From Cenococcum geophilum 1.58 (lineage: Eukaryota; Ascomycota; Dothideomycetes; Gloniales; Gloniaceae): a stretch of 64,000 nucleotides of DNA. The stretch spans positions 1,984,001-2,048,000 of the forward strand of contig KV748188.1 of assembly GCA_001692895.1 (NCBI GenBank), read 5' to 3'. Shown here piece by piece: positions 23,581 through 34,603 of the stretch. The position numbers and the translations under genes are program-made. Every line of letters begins with the position of its first letter. The stretch's first letter is position 1. The notes under the pieces are model-generated. The model saw only the letters and a program-made list of their open reading frames with translations, searched no databases and was not told where the DNA came from.

Positions 23581-24644
23581 ATGTCTCCTCACGCAGGTAA
23601 ATCGCAATAACGCCTAGTGGTGCGCGTACTGGAATACGTACTGACATTGTCAAAGTTGGCCAGAACACTCCATCATCGCCCTCTCCGGTTGATCCAAAGA
23701 CTTCTCGCTCTTGTGCCGACAGTTCTGCAAGCGTACCTAGCAGTTTTCTCCCTGTACCCTACAACACCCCTACCACTTGCTCGCTAGCCGGCGATGTTCA
23801 AGAGTCATCAGTGAACCTCCAAGCCGTAACGCAAACTTTGGACGCTGTGCAGGAAGTCCACAATGAGGCAGCCGATGATGATCATCCTCCTAGAGTGCCC
23901 GAAAACACACCTTGCCACGGGACACCCAATTCTCACCTTCGCGCTACTTTTCACAATTTACCTAGTATTGATGAGAAGCTGGAGAATCTGCCGCCGGCGG
24001 TGATGAGCCCAACAAGCTGCACTTCGCGCTCACCACGCTCCTCGATTGCGGGTGAACAAGGTGAGCCTTTCGGCCTTATTTCAGTTGCTCTTGGTAGTCC
24101 CCGGGAATTTGTCAATGTCAATCTCTCCGACAAGGCAACCATAGGCTCACTACTAGCAGCTTCACGTCCGGACACGATAACGCCAGTCCATGTTCCGCTT
24201 ACAGTGGAGAATCCGGCCAAGAATTTGGATAATGTGAGAGAACACTCTGATTGGCATGAAAATATTGAGGGGGACCTCGATAGGGATTTCGTGCGACTAG
24301 CAAATCTAGCGAATGACGACTTCCAGAGAGACCCGAGTACTACAGCTGCAGATCACTATCATCGGAGGCTACTAAAACTGCTGTCAAATTCGAATCGAAA
24401 GTATATAATCACAGAGCTGGGTGAGGCAGTCGTCTCCACTATGGCGGAGCGCGGCAGCCTAGCTAAAGTGAAGCCAAATATGGTCACAAATTACGAGTTC
24501 CAGATCCTGAAGAGGAAGGTTGGTGATGTGGAATCTGTGCTTACCACTTTACTAACACTACTTGCAAAGGGTGGCGATGAGGAATTGGTTGATTTAGGCA
24601 AGAATATGGCAGAGTTGATGAAGGGGTATGTTGAGAAAACTTGA
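23581..24644 (+). CDS. Unrecognised 334-aa protein, disordered N-terminus
   Basis: Two exons: a 16 nt first exon (23581-23596, MSPHA), a 59 bp GT-AG intron and a long second exon (23656-24644), giving 334 aa. Residues 1 to about 200 are rich in Ser, Pro, Thr, Asn and Asp, as in disordered regions. The last 110 residues are predicted helical (DHYHRRLLKLLSNSNRKYII, then LTTLLTLLAKGGDEELVDLG). There is no signal peptide, membrane helix or catalytic motif. I do not recognise the family. The splice is supported because the frame upstream of the first internal Met stays open back to the acceptor and joins cleanly to an ATG in good context. Confidence 0.6.
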
Positions 24645-25182
24645 TGCTAATCACAAAACGCGAAGAGGATAAAGGCAATGGCGGTTATCAGAGTTGGATC
24701 AGGTGTTTCAGAAATGTTCCATACTTAATACCCGCCGGGCAGGTCGCCGGTTCACTCTTAAGCATGGCCAATCATTTGCTTTCTGACAATATTTTTGCTC
24801 GTTTCCCTTTCACGTGTGCTCATTCCCCTTTCACATGTGCTCGTTTCTATCAGCTCGTCAGCAGGCAATACTAGGATATGAGGTGTACGACTTCGGCGAG
24901 GCGTAACGACTATCATTGGGCAATCGAAGACATATCCCTTGGTGCGAGAAGCATACCGGAGAAGCATAGCCCAATGAGAGAAAGCCGAGATGTTGACTAC
25001 CCGCCCGTCTCTAGCGTTATGTACGTTCGAACTCATAGCTTAAGTTTCCTTCACGAGACCGTAGTTACATATAAAATAATATCCTGGATAAGCTGTGGAG
25101 AGAACTCAACATTCAAATTATTGTCATTACCCTGGAGAAACAGTTTTGCTTCCAGTTCTGCGTACATACTCAAAACAACAGC
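24645..25182. other. Intergenic region
   Basis: Lies between the 334-aa gene (+) and the 3' end of the four-helix membrane protein (-). A short direct repeat (CCCTTTCACGTGTGCTCAT and a near copy) lies at about 24806-24842. Nothing coding is supported. Confidence 0.5.
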
Positions 25183-25707
25183 CTACATCGCAGTCCTTAC
25201 ACCAGCAACCTGCAGCAGCCCTACAAGACCTAAAATACCTGCTGCGGGCCTATCACCGGCCCTAACATACCATCCGCTGCTCCCGAAATAGATAACACTA
25301 ATCAAGGACGCGATCGCCAAATCAATCGAATCATTGAAGCCATCAGTAGCCCACTTCCAATTTACCAGACCTAAGTGTAGTCAAATTAGCTGACATGCGC
25401 TCAGACCGCCTGGTTTCAATCGAATGCGTATGACCAATTAACAAAGGAGACAGAAACAAGCTCACCCATCATAGCAAAAAACACACTCCCCTGGTACCAA
25501 CTGGATCTTGCCGCTCCTAGAAGAATTGGTGGCAGGCGACGGAAGGCAGGCTCTTGAAACATGGGAATACCTTTGAACTGATGGCGGTAGTTAAAATTAA
25601 AAGTGATCACCGGGATTAAAGAGGAGGTTGAAGATACTAACAGTATGAGCAAGTGAGACCAAGACATGCGCGATTGCTGCTGTTTGGAGCAGTTTGTTAG
25701 GAGNCAT
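25183..25707 (-). CDS. Small integral membrane protein, four helices, unknown function
   Basis: Three exons on the minus strand: 25707-25642, 25577-25466, 25370-25183, giving 121 aa. The undetermined base 25704 is in codon 2, so residue 2 is unknown but the frame is unaffected. The protein starts near PNKLLQTAAIAHVLVSLAHT (helix 1), then FRRLPPILLGAARSSWYQGS running into VFFAMMGLVNWKW (helix 2), an amphipathic turn with DSIDLAIASLISVIYFGSSG (helix 3) and GILGLVGLLQVAG (helix 4). The pattern ARSSWYQGSVFF...NWKW...SSGWY recalls a small fungal integral-membrane family without known function. Both introns (64 and 95 bp) have GT-AG ends, the first with a TTTTAAC branch-like site. Gene structure is a reading by consensus and family memory. 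Confidence 0.65.
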
Positions 25708-26132
25708 GTTCAAGAGTTGACTTAAGAATTGATTTAAGCGTCTTGAGTAATTCAAGCAAACCTTAAACAGTATTTTCTGATTATTGTTGGAGATCGAGGG
25801 GTAAGGCCGGGTAGAGTTATAGTCGCCCCGAGGTTTCGGGCAAGTAGAACGAGTTAGAAGTAAGATTTAAGAATTAAAAATACAAATGTCTAGAGCAGGC
25901 TATGTTAAAACAGCAGATAGATATTATCAATTAGCTAAAGATGCCTTTTGGATTTTTACAGTATTTCTAAGGTGCGGATTGTACTGAATCATCCGTGTTT
26001 GGTTTAGCGCCTGCCTCCAAGTCAGTTAGGCGAAAACTTCGGATCAATCGCTCGCGAAGCTTGATGGTTTTTTTTTGACAACCTTAAGTTCAGAGACCGT
26101 CGAAGAGGTTCGCTACGCATCCGCCCTCCACA
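25708..26132. promoter_or_regulatory. Divergent promoter region
   Basis: A 425 bp region between the starts of the four-helix membrane gene (-) and LCP5 (+). It has a T-run near 26069 and no other recognisable element. Confidence 0.5.
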
Positions 26133-27245
26133 ATGGACGATTCACTGCCAGCGCTTTTGTCTACTCTGACGACTTCCCTCGATTCTGCACTCACTGTTCT
26201 ACCTGATGAGACTGCCATCCTGCCACCCAAGGAAGGCATATCCCTACTTGACGTCAAGAACGAATTATTACTCTCCTATCTACAAAACCTAGTATTCCTC
26301 ATCGTCCTAAAGCTCAGGTCACAGCTCATATTTCCAGCATCAGAGAAGCAAAACAAGGATGAGCCATTGGATATTCATGATGAGGTGGTGAAGAAACTTG
26401 TGGAGCTACGGGTTTATCTAGAGAAAGGTGTTCGCCCTCTTGAAGGCCGCCTAAAATACCAGATCGACAAGGTCATACGTGCAGCAGATGATGCAGCCCG
26501 ATCTGCAGTGCGGAACTCCAGTGAGCACCGCCAGCGATCGCATCATGCGCCGAAACAAAAACAGGATGAAGATCCAGAGGCCTCGGAGGTCGACCATATA
26601 GGAGAAGAGTCTAGTGGCTCGGTATCATCAGATGAAGAGATTAATGAACTGTCGTTCCGGCCAAATCCTGCTGCTTTTATTCGAACAAAGCAACCTACAG
26701 CTAAGGCGACTCCAAATGCCTCAGCTAATGATGGTATCTACAAGCCTCCTCGTATTACACCGACAGCACTTCCGACTACCAGAGGTCGGGAAGAGAGAGA
26801 AGCTCGCCGGCCTGCGAAATCGGCAACTCTTGATGAGTTCATTGCTACGGAGCTTTCAGCAGCGCCAGTCGCTGAGCCTAGCATTGGGAGTACGATAGTC
26901 TCTGGAGGCCGACACACAAAGTCAGAAAGGGAGCGAGAAGAGGAGGCAGAGCGACGAACATATGAGGAGGCAAATTTCGTACGGCTGCCAAATGAAAGCA
27001 AAAAGGACCGCGCTAAGAAAGGCCAACGGAACCGTGACGGAGGGTATGGTGGTGAGGAATGGAGGGGGTTGGGTGCAGGGTTAGACAGGATTGACATGTT
27101 GACGCAGAAGAAAGGCGGCACGTCCGGAGCGCTGGAGAGAAGTCGTAAGCGTCCAATTCAAGACGGACCCAGAGGCACGGGTGCTGAGTTGGGGGAGAGG
27201 TTCGAGAAAAGGAGGAAGATGCAATCCAGAACTAGACGAAGATGA
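26133..27245 (+). CDS. LCP5: U3 snoRNP-associated ribosome biogenesis factor Lcp5 / neuroguidin
   Basis: A single exon of 370 codons. The N-terminal Sas10/Utp3/C1D domain shows the hallmark GISLLDVKNELLLSYLQNLV (about residues 35-54), then VEL.VYLEKGVRPLEGRLKYQIDKV, the helix typical of this family. The middle is acidic and Ser-rich, and the C-terminus ends in a basic tail (EKRRKMQSRTRRR) with a likely nuclear or nucleolar signal. Lcp5 acts with the SSU processome in 18S rRNA maturation. The length is close to the family's usual 350-400 aa. It is the last normal-composition gene before the AT-rich, transposon-filled block starts a few hundred bases downstream. Confidence 0.92.
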   Translation: MDDSLPALLSTLTTSLDSALTVLPDETAILPPKEGISLLDVKNELLLSYLQNLVFLIVLKLRSQLIFPASEKQNKDEPLDIHDEVVKKLVELRVYLEKGVRPLEGRLKYQIDKVIRAADDAARSAVRNSSEHRQRSHHAPKQKQDEDPEASEVDHIGEESSGSVSSDEEINELSFRPNPAAFIRTKQPTAKATPNASANDGIYKPPRITPTALPTTRGREEREARRPAKSATLDEFIATELSAAPVAEPSIGSTIVSGGRHTKSEREREEEAERRTYEEANFVRLPNESKKDRAKKGQRNRDGGYGGEEWRGLGAGLDRIDMLTQKKGGTSGALERSRKRPIQDGPRGTGAELGERFEKRRKMQSRTRRR

Positions 27246-27676
27246 AGGCCGTGTGGGATTTTTACTTAGCCGCCGGCCCTCCCTCCGATGCCGTCATGTC
27301 GCACCGCTCCTGTATGAAGTAGAATAATTGCAGATTTAAAGATTTTTCAGGATAGGGAGGGTAGTAGATCCTTCCTTGGCAGCAAGCCTGCCTCATTTCC
27401 AGATGGTGTTCTAACTGCGGGTAATGGGAAAATATTTAATATTTCCCCTGATAAATGGCTAGGCCCTTACCATATTCTGCCAATTTGGCTATTGTCGGTC
27501 TCCCTCAAATAAGCTATTTTGGGCAAGCAGGGCTTTCGTATCCGAAACTCCCATGGCAGAAATCTGAGTATCTCAACTATCCACCAAGATTATGTCTTGA
27601 CACTTCGATTCCGGCAGATTTGGATAGTGATGTTTTGAATTTCTGCATTGCATTGCAATATCCCTTGCACCGGTAC
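27246..27676. other. Transition between normal and AT-rich DNA
   Basis: 3' flank of LCP5 grading into AT-rich sequence. An open frame at 27455-27697 crosses into the old LTR and resembles no protein. The base composition changes from gene-like to TpA-rich within a few hundred bases here. Confidence 0.55.
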
Positions 27677-28160
27677 TATTATAGGATACCCCCGTAACAC
27701 CTTATATATTTCTACCTATTTCTACTAACTTAGTATTTAAAGACCGATTACGAGACGGCAATCTACCGTTCTTTACCGCAATCTACTAAGTCTGTAACCG
27801 ACTACCGGACCTTGCATATTACCCTGTTTCACCTGCGTCAGCACTACCCTCGTATGTCTCGGATACGTTTGAAATGAGTCATGGGCTTCGGAGTTAGGGG
27901 TCTACTTTCATGTATATATACCACTTGATTTCCATAGATTTACAATCAAGTTGCTCGTTCAATTCCACACACTGCAAAGCTTACAAAGTCTATTAAATTC
28001 TGCTAAGTTCTGCTAGGACCGCTACCCAAATCCTATCCTGCCCTATATATAGCACGGCACTTACTAACCTAGCAACTAAGTAAACGATATATACCCCTTT
28101 CTCCCGCCTCCTACCTTCTTTCCTTATATAACGTCTTAACTTTATTATATGGTTTATATA
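27677..28160 (+). repeat. Old LTR, left part (interrupted by a LINE)
   Basis: This stretch matches the LTR of the chromovirus at 51541-57483 over its start (GGATACCCCCG..), a TCTACCTATTTCTACTAAC string and the last 200 bases (TTCTGCTAAGTTCTGC, then CCTCCTACCTTCTTTCC). About 180 bases in the middle do not match and may be another insertion or a divergent subfamily. Its right end is at 33828-33887. No internal region belonging to it is visible, so it is a solo or truncated LTR, older than the LINE that split it. Confidence 0.75.
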
Positions 28161-31100
28161 ATAATAATAATTCATTGCTTAACGTCCGATTCGGATCCCT
28201 ATTGGGCCCACGCGGACTACTCCTTATGTACATGTGGGGAGAAAACTCTATTTGAGAAAACCCCATGATCCATCTCCCCGCCTTTTAGGACTCGCCTGCA
28301 AGGCGCCTGCAAGGCGCCTGCGAGTCACCTATGGTGCTCCTACTACCTTACTTTTTGATCTCCTTAGGAACTACTGCTGCCGTAATAAGCCTGCGGACGC
28401 GCTAGTATTATAAACTTTACTCTACTACTATAGAGTTATTAGGGGGCGCCCGTTACTTACCCCCCCGCCCTTTATTACTATTTCCTTTATAACCTAAAAC
28501 TGGTTTAGTATATTTTAGCTAATAAGCTACTAGGTAACCGCCTTAAGGCCTTTTTATATTAAGAGTAGTATTTTATAGTTCTCTATGCTAGCTACTAAGA
28601 GTATTACTTCTTAGTTAGTGTGTAAGGGGCATAATAATATTATATGTTTTAGTGTCTGTCTTAGCTAGCTATATTTACATCTTAGGCTGCCTATTAAAAT
28701 ACCTACCTAGTAGAGCTAATTTTTTAGTCCTATTATTCCTATTCTTAAAAGTATTACCATTATATTTTCTACCTTTATTAGGCCTTCTTAAAGCCCTAAA
28801 GTATTTACCCCCTATAGCATTAACTATACTACGGCTTAGGTTCTTTTTACCTTAGTTAGCCTTTATACCTTTCTAGCGTTGGTCTAGCTAGTATTATATT
28901 ACTATAGATAGTTTCCTAGCGTTCTTTTATGCTCTACTTTAGCTCCTTTCTCTCTTTTACTGTTATCCTTATTAGCCTCTTATACGTTTTCCTTTCTCCT
29001 CTATATAGGCCTAGGCCCTAAAGTAGTACTATTCTTCTTCTGCTTTCTTTACCTGTTTCTCTAATATATCTTCCCTACTTTAGGGTTATTAGTTTATTCT
29101 CCTATAAGGCGCCCTAGNGTCCCTCTATAGTTTATTTAGGCGTGTCTTAATATACTTTATAATATTAAAGTTATATTTTTTTAATACCCTTTATATTACA
29201 GCGGCTTTAATATATAGTTATAAGGGGGGAATATTAGCTTCCTTTTTAAGCAGTACTATAGCCGTTTGCTTATATCTACCTATTATACTTTAGAGGTAGG
29301 CTATTTAGACCTTTTAGAGTGGTTTAAGGAGCGATTTAGGGGGGCCTTTCTTAGATTCTCTAATAGCCTAAATACTGGACCTATATGTTATAGTTAGCTA
29401 GACAACTACTATATATAGTAGGCGTAACCTCTAAAAGTATAGACATTATATAGAATTAATAATCCTAGATAATGCGCTATACTTAGCCCTTATAGGCTAC
29501 TTACGCCGTATATATACTCTACCAAAGCTTACTGTCTACCTATACTCCTAATACTTTTAGGCCCTAAACTAGTTAACCCTTAAAGCCTTAAATGCGAATT
29601 ATATGCTAGAGATCTATAGATTGGTTACGTTTTCTTATAAAATAGATTAGCTAGTATTTCTCTAATAAGAATTAGACTTTATATTGCCTTACCTATTCTA
29701 TATAGGTATTATAAGCTTTCTCTAGTGTTCTATAATTCTCTACAGCTATTAGCCCGTATATAATTAGGTTTATATTATTAATAAAGCCTATCCCCTAGGT
29801 CGCCCCTTACTTAAAGAAGTTAAGTAGGTTGCTTATAAAGAAAAGGAAGAGTATAGGCAAGAGGGGTAATCTTTATGGTATTCCTATTGCAACTATAATA
29901 GGGGGGCTTTAGTATCCGCTAAAGACTAGTAATATTTCTTTTTAACCTATAAACCCTTAAATAAATTATATAATCTATTTTAGGAAGCCTTTTGCCCTAA
30001 AGATATATAGGAGACGCTTATAGGGTATATTATTATAGGCGCTACTAATATCTAGGCTAAGTATTAATACTATAAAGTCCCTTTATATCGCCTATATAGA
30101 TTTAATAGTGGTAGTAAGTAGCGTAAGTGCTAATAGTGTTAAGCGGTTCTTTCTTACCCCTATTTAGCTTTATAATAGTAAGGTATATTCCTTAGCCGTA
30201 TCTACTATATAGTCCGCTATTACCCTTTCTAAAATCTTACTAAGGGTATTCTCTAAGGTAATAGGGTGGTAGCTCCCTGGAAATAAGTAGTCTGCTTTAC
30301 CTTCTTTATATAGGATAAACGTTATTATAGCTCTTTTAAGTCTTAGGTAGTAGCCTATTATAAAGTATACTTTAGCTATATCTGTAAGCTAAGGTGCTAT
30401 TAGTAATCCGTAGGTCTTTAGGGCTTTATTTAAAATCCTATCTAGTTCTAGTACTATATTATTTAAAAGGCGGCTAATAGTTTTGGCCATTTCTTTGGTT
30501 ATTATATCGCTGTTAACCTTAGGCGAGTTACCAGTGCTTCGCCTATAAATATTGCTAAAGTTTACTAAAACTAGTTAAGGGAAAAATCTTTCTATAAGGA
30601 TCTTTGCCTTTTTATTATTGTTACTTATAGCTAGTAATTTACCTAGTCTTTATAGGGGCGGAAGGTATAGATCTTTTACTAAACGTCCTATCTTTCTTTT
30701 TACCTATTTTATTATTTTTTAAAGACCTTTATTATAGGGGAGGCTTAGGTTAATAGTATACTTATTTATAAATCGTCTCTAGCTATCCCTTACTTCTTTT
30801 TTTAGGGTATTCTTTAGCTGGTTTCTTATGTCTTTGTATTATCTCTTATCTTTAGGATTATAGCTACTTATATATTTTCTTTTTACTTATTATTAGCTAG
30901 TAATAAGAACCGCGTATTATGTAGACTATACGTATCGCGTATAGGGGCTCGGTTTTGAGACTAGGTAGTGCTTTTTAGCCCATTTTTAATTGCTACCTAG
31001 ATCCTTTTTAGTCTTCAGTTAATTTCCTTAGGGGTAGCTAATAAGCCTCGCTTATTTAGTATTGGGTAGATTTCTTCTAGGTCTTAAAGTTATTGTTTAA

Positions 31101-33811
31101 CTATATTAAGGAAGCTATTTATCTTAAGCTTTCTTATTATATATCTTTTGCTATTTAGTTACGCCTTAATATCTAGATCTAGCTATATTTGGATAGGAAT
31201 ATAGTTTAAAGTAAATACCTATTCTTCTTTAGGGTTATACCTTTTAAGTCTTTAGTATAGGCCTTTGTCTATAAATATAAGGTTAATTATACTTCTAGTA
31301 GTGCCTTATTGCCATATAATTGCCCCTAGGGGGGTAGCTAGCTTAAGGCCCTAGGTGTCTATAGCTCTTAATAGGTACTTTACCTATTATTTAGTAGCAA
31401 TATAGTTACCCCCCTACTATAGGTAGTAGAGGTTTATATCTCCTAATAGGATAAACTCTATACCTTTAGTTTTAAGTAAGCTTATTACTAATATAATATT
31501 CTCTATTTATAGGATTCCTTTAACCCTAGGGTTATATACGTTAATAATCTGTACCAGTCCCTTATATGTCTATATTATTATAACTATAATATTTAGGTTA
31601 ACTACCTGCTATAACTATAAGGATAGGCTAATAGTTTTATTAATTATAAAGCATATGTATATAGCTGCTTTTGGTTTATATAGGAGCTGGAATCCTTAGG
31701 GGCAGTATATTAATTATATATAGGCATTATAATACGGCTCTTATATAGTAAGGATATAGTGTTTCTCTAGGTCTAGGCTATCTAGTAAGGGCCTTATAAG
31801 ACGGTGGTTTATATTACCGTAGTTATACTATATAATAAATAGGTAGCGGACCCCTAATAAGGGTCTTTTACCTCTCCTTTATTTCTTACTTCTCCTATTT
31901 CCACTTTCTTTAAAATATTTAGAACTTCTATCTCTTATATCTACACCCTAGTTACTACTTATTTTATATAAAGCTTTTTATTTCTATATTTTATATTCCT
32001 ACTAGCGCTTCTATATTTAAATCTATTATTATCTTTAGTTCTTTCCCTATTCTTACTAGTTAGCTATATACCCTTTAAGAGTTAGCTATAAATATTATAT
32101 TTACCGCGTTAAGTCTAATTCTTAATTATCCTAGTCTTAAGCTTGCTATAGCTGTCTATAAAGGTCTTCCTATAGAGTATCTTCTCCCTTATATCCCCTA
32201 TAACCCTTATATCCCTATATAGTCTAGTAATATCGCACGGCGTCGCTTCTAGCCCGTTAAGGCTTGGGATAGCTAGCCTAGCCCCCTAGTATTAAAGGTA
32301 GGAAACGCTAAAAAGGCACCTACGCCCCCCTAGCTTATTGCCTATTGTTTCTATTTATATAACCTAGTATATAGTTATTTTTATAGCTATTAAGCCCTTA
32401 CCTTCCGTCTCCTATATTTAATGCAGTCTTCTCTTTCCTACGCCTTATATATACTTTAGTAGCAGTTTACGCATTTTATTTAGTCTTAATTTAAGTAGTA
32501 TCTTATATTATGGAGGCCTATATAGTAGCCGTAGTATACCTATACTACGCATATAGATTAGGTGTGTCCCTATTATATATAGCGATAGTATTATTCTAGG
32601 TAGAGTTTATAGTTATAAAGCCTTACGTTATATATAAAGCTATTTATAATAATACTTTTTTAGATAAGGAGTTTTTATATCCCTAATATGTATGTGCTAA
32701 TAATAAGGGAGCTATGCGTTTAACTAGCGTCTCCCTAATAAGTCTTTAGCGACCCTTATATTCTCTTATTATTCTTATTATATACTTAGTTTATATTTTC
32801 CTATTAAAGCTATTAGATTTAGGTAATCTTAAGTCCTAGTATAAGGCGTTCCATTTATTTTACTATCTTATATATAGTTGCTATATTATCCGCCTAATGT
32901 CCTTTTTTTACCCTAAGGCTTAGGGGGACTACTAGGACTTTAACTGGGTAGTTTTTATAGAGTACTTTTATACTAATACGTTCTCTTAGCCTATCCCCTA
33001 CCTTTACGGCTCATTCCTTTGCCTATTAGTCCCTTAGGGTAACTCTAATATTTCCGCTTTTAAGGTATTAGATTATAACAGTATTATAAACCTTTTTATA
33101 AATCTTTATAAGGACTTCTATTTCTAATTATCCCTTAAGCCCCTCTACTTTTTCTATATTTAGTTATATTATAATTATATACTCGGTTATTATCTTTAGG
33201 GGGGTAGATACCCTATACTATAGAAGTATAGCTATAGTAGCCTAGGTGCGGTTTACCGGTAAGGAGGGGTTTTATTTATTTTTAATTTTGCTTAGCCGTT
33301 AGAGGATTTAATTAAGGGTTTACTAAAGGGGCGCCTAAGGTTTACTAGACTAGCGGAGCTATTCTACTAGCTATATTAGTTTATTATAGCTAACGGTTAT
33401 TCCCCTATAACTATAGATACTAGACGCGTCTAATAGGCTTTATATTTTATTAGATGCCTTCTTAATAAAGGTCTTCCCGCTTTATAGTGTGGTATTTGCC
33501 TGTTTTTATTATAGAGGTTTATTGCTAGGCGTGGTTCTAGTAGACGCGCGCGAATATAAACCACCGTCGCTTAATATATGCCTCCCCTGCGATATATGCA
33601 TCTTAGGGGGATTCTCTAGGTGTTTTTCAGGGTTCTTTTGGTTGGTTTTGGTCTTTTTAGGCCGGGTGCAGCAAGAGCTCCTTTTTTAACACTTTCTTAA
33701 TAAGAGAGTTATAAGCCTTAATATATACAGTTAAGTGAAATAGCCGAGACACCCCTAATCTATATACTTATGGGTCTAATAGGGCTCTTTCCTATATAAA
33801 TTCTCTACTTT
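28161..33811 (-). mobile_element. Tad1-like non-LTR retrotransposon (LINE), degraded
   Basis: About 5.65 kb on the minus strand, flanked by a 16 bp duplication TTATATGGTTTATATA (28145-28160 and 33812-33827). On the minus strand, from 5' to 3': an ORF1-like region (about 33.5-32.0 kb), an APE-type endonuclease with LLGDINLYYL at about 31450-31420 (family consensus GGDFNLHH), and a reverse transcriptase with KEGKADYLFPGSYHPITLEN at about 30320-30255. The 3' end has a short TTA-type simple repeat at 28161-28173. Many in-frame stops across all domains and extreme TpA richness fit RIP; the copy cannot code for a working protein. A GC-rich direct repeat (GCCTGCAAGGC units) survives near 28290-28322. 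It split an older LTR. Confidence 0.88.
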
Positions 33812-33827
33812 TTATATGGTTTATATA

Positions 33828-33887
33828 CGTAGCTTAATAATATCTACTTCGCTATATACTATTATCACTTATACTTACTCTATAATA
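33828..33887 (+). repeat. Old LTR, right part (after the LINE)
   Basis: Continues the LTR that begins at 27677: the sequence after the duplicated LINE target matches the last 60 bases of the chromovirus LTR (TAGCTTAATAATATCTACTTCG..). Joining order with the left part proves the LINE inserted into an existing LTR. Confidence 0.8.
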
Positions 33888-34027
33888 TCTCTCTTTATAG
33901 TAAATCTTAGAATTACTTAGCGTTAATCTATTAGGTCTATACGTTAAGCTTATTAACTATTATATATCTATATACCTAGCATATTAACAAGTCTACCCTA
34001 GTATTTCTTATAAGGCTTTGTTATATA
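33888..34027 (+). repeat. LTR fragment related to the 423 bp Gypsy LTR
   Basis: Diverged match to the last third of the 423 bp LTR seen at 37495-37917 and 45450-45872: TTTATAGTAA, AATCTATTAGG, TATACCTAGC, then CTTATAAGGC near the end. It abuts the end of the old LTR at 33887. It is a decayed fragment, and no internal sequence is attached. Confidence 0.6.
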
Positions 34028-34603
34028 TACTATTATATTATTTAAAAACTATAGAGGCTATATAGCTAATATTACGGCTAATAGAAAGTTAAATAATACT
34101 AAATATTTAAAAAAGCCTTTTATAGAGCTTTTAATAAACATTATAAAGAAGTATCGTGATAGTAAGGATTAGAAGAGACTTAAGCATCCTTTAAGCATTA
34201 GAAATGGCTGCCCTCTATATAAAAGGAACCTACTACTAATAATAATACCTTTAATTAAATACCGTGAATATAGAATTGAATATTTACATTATTCAGGCGA
34301 TATTAAGCTTTAAAGTCGCGATTAATCTAAAGCTTAATTGTGATAATAAGGAAGACGATTTGGAAGGTTCTAATTGGCTCGGTTAAAAGTGGCCTTAATC
34401 CACTAGCTTATGGGATAGGCTGTATCGGGAAGTCCGTAATTAGGTGACGATTAGTACATTAGTTATGACATTAGTTGCTACAGTCCTGCAATCTTGCTCA
34501 TGTCCGGGTAGAATGTCTGTGGGAGTTCTGACGACGACCATCGTTTATTAGAGCGAGCAAGAGCTAGTTAGCTTTAACCTAGGTCTAGGGGTTGCCTTAC
34601 TGG
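34028..34603. other. Spacer left of the hAT element
   Basis: AT-rich up to about 34180, then less altered up to the 8 bp target duplication CTTACTGG at 34596-34603. No gene or repeat is recognised. Confidence 0.5.

Noticed and set aside
24878-25291. 137-codon open frame, plus strand
   Set aside because: Its right part is antisense to the last exon of the four-helix membrane gene, which has better protein character.
27455-28175. Possible small genes at the compartment boundary
   Set aside because: The frames run into the old LTR and show no conservation pattern.
28283-28322. GC-rich repeated GCCTGCAAGGC units, considered as a CRISPR-like or regulatory array
   Set aside because: Only two to three contiguous units with no spacers; it is a simple direct repeat in the 3' end of the LINE of a eukaryote.
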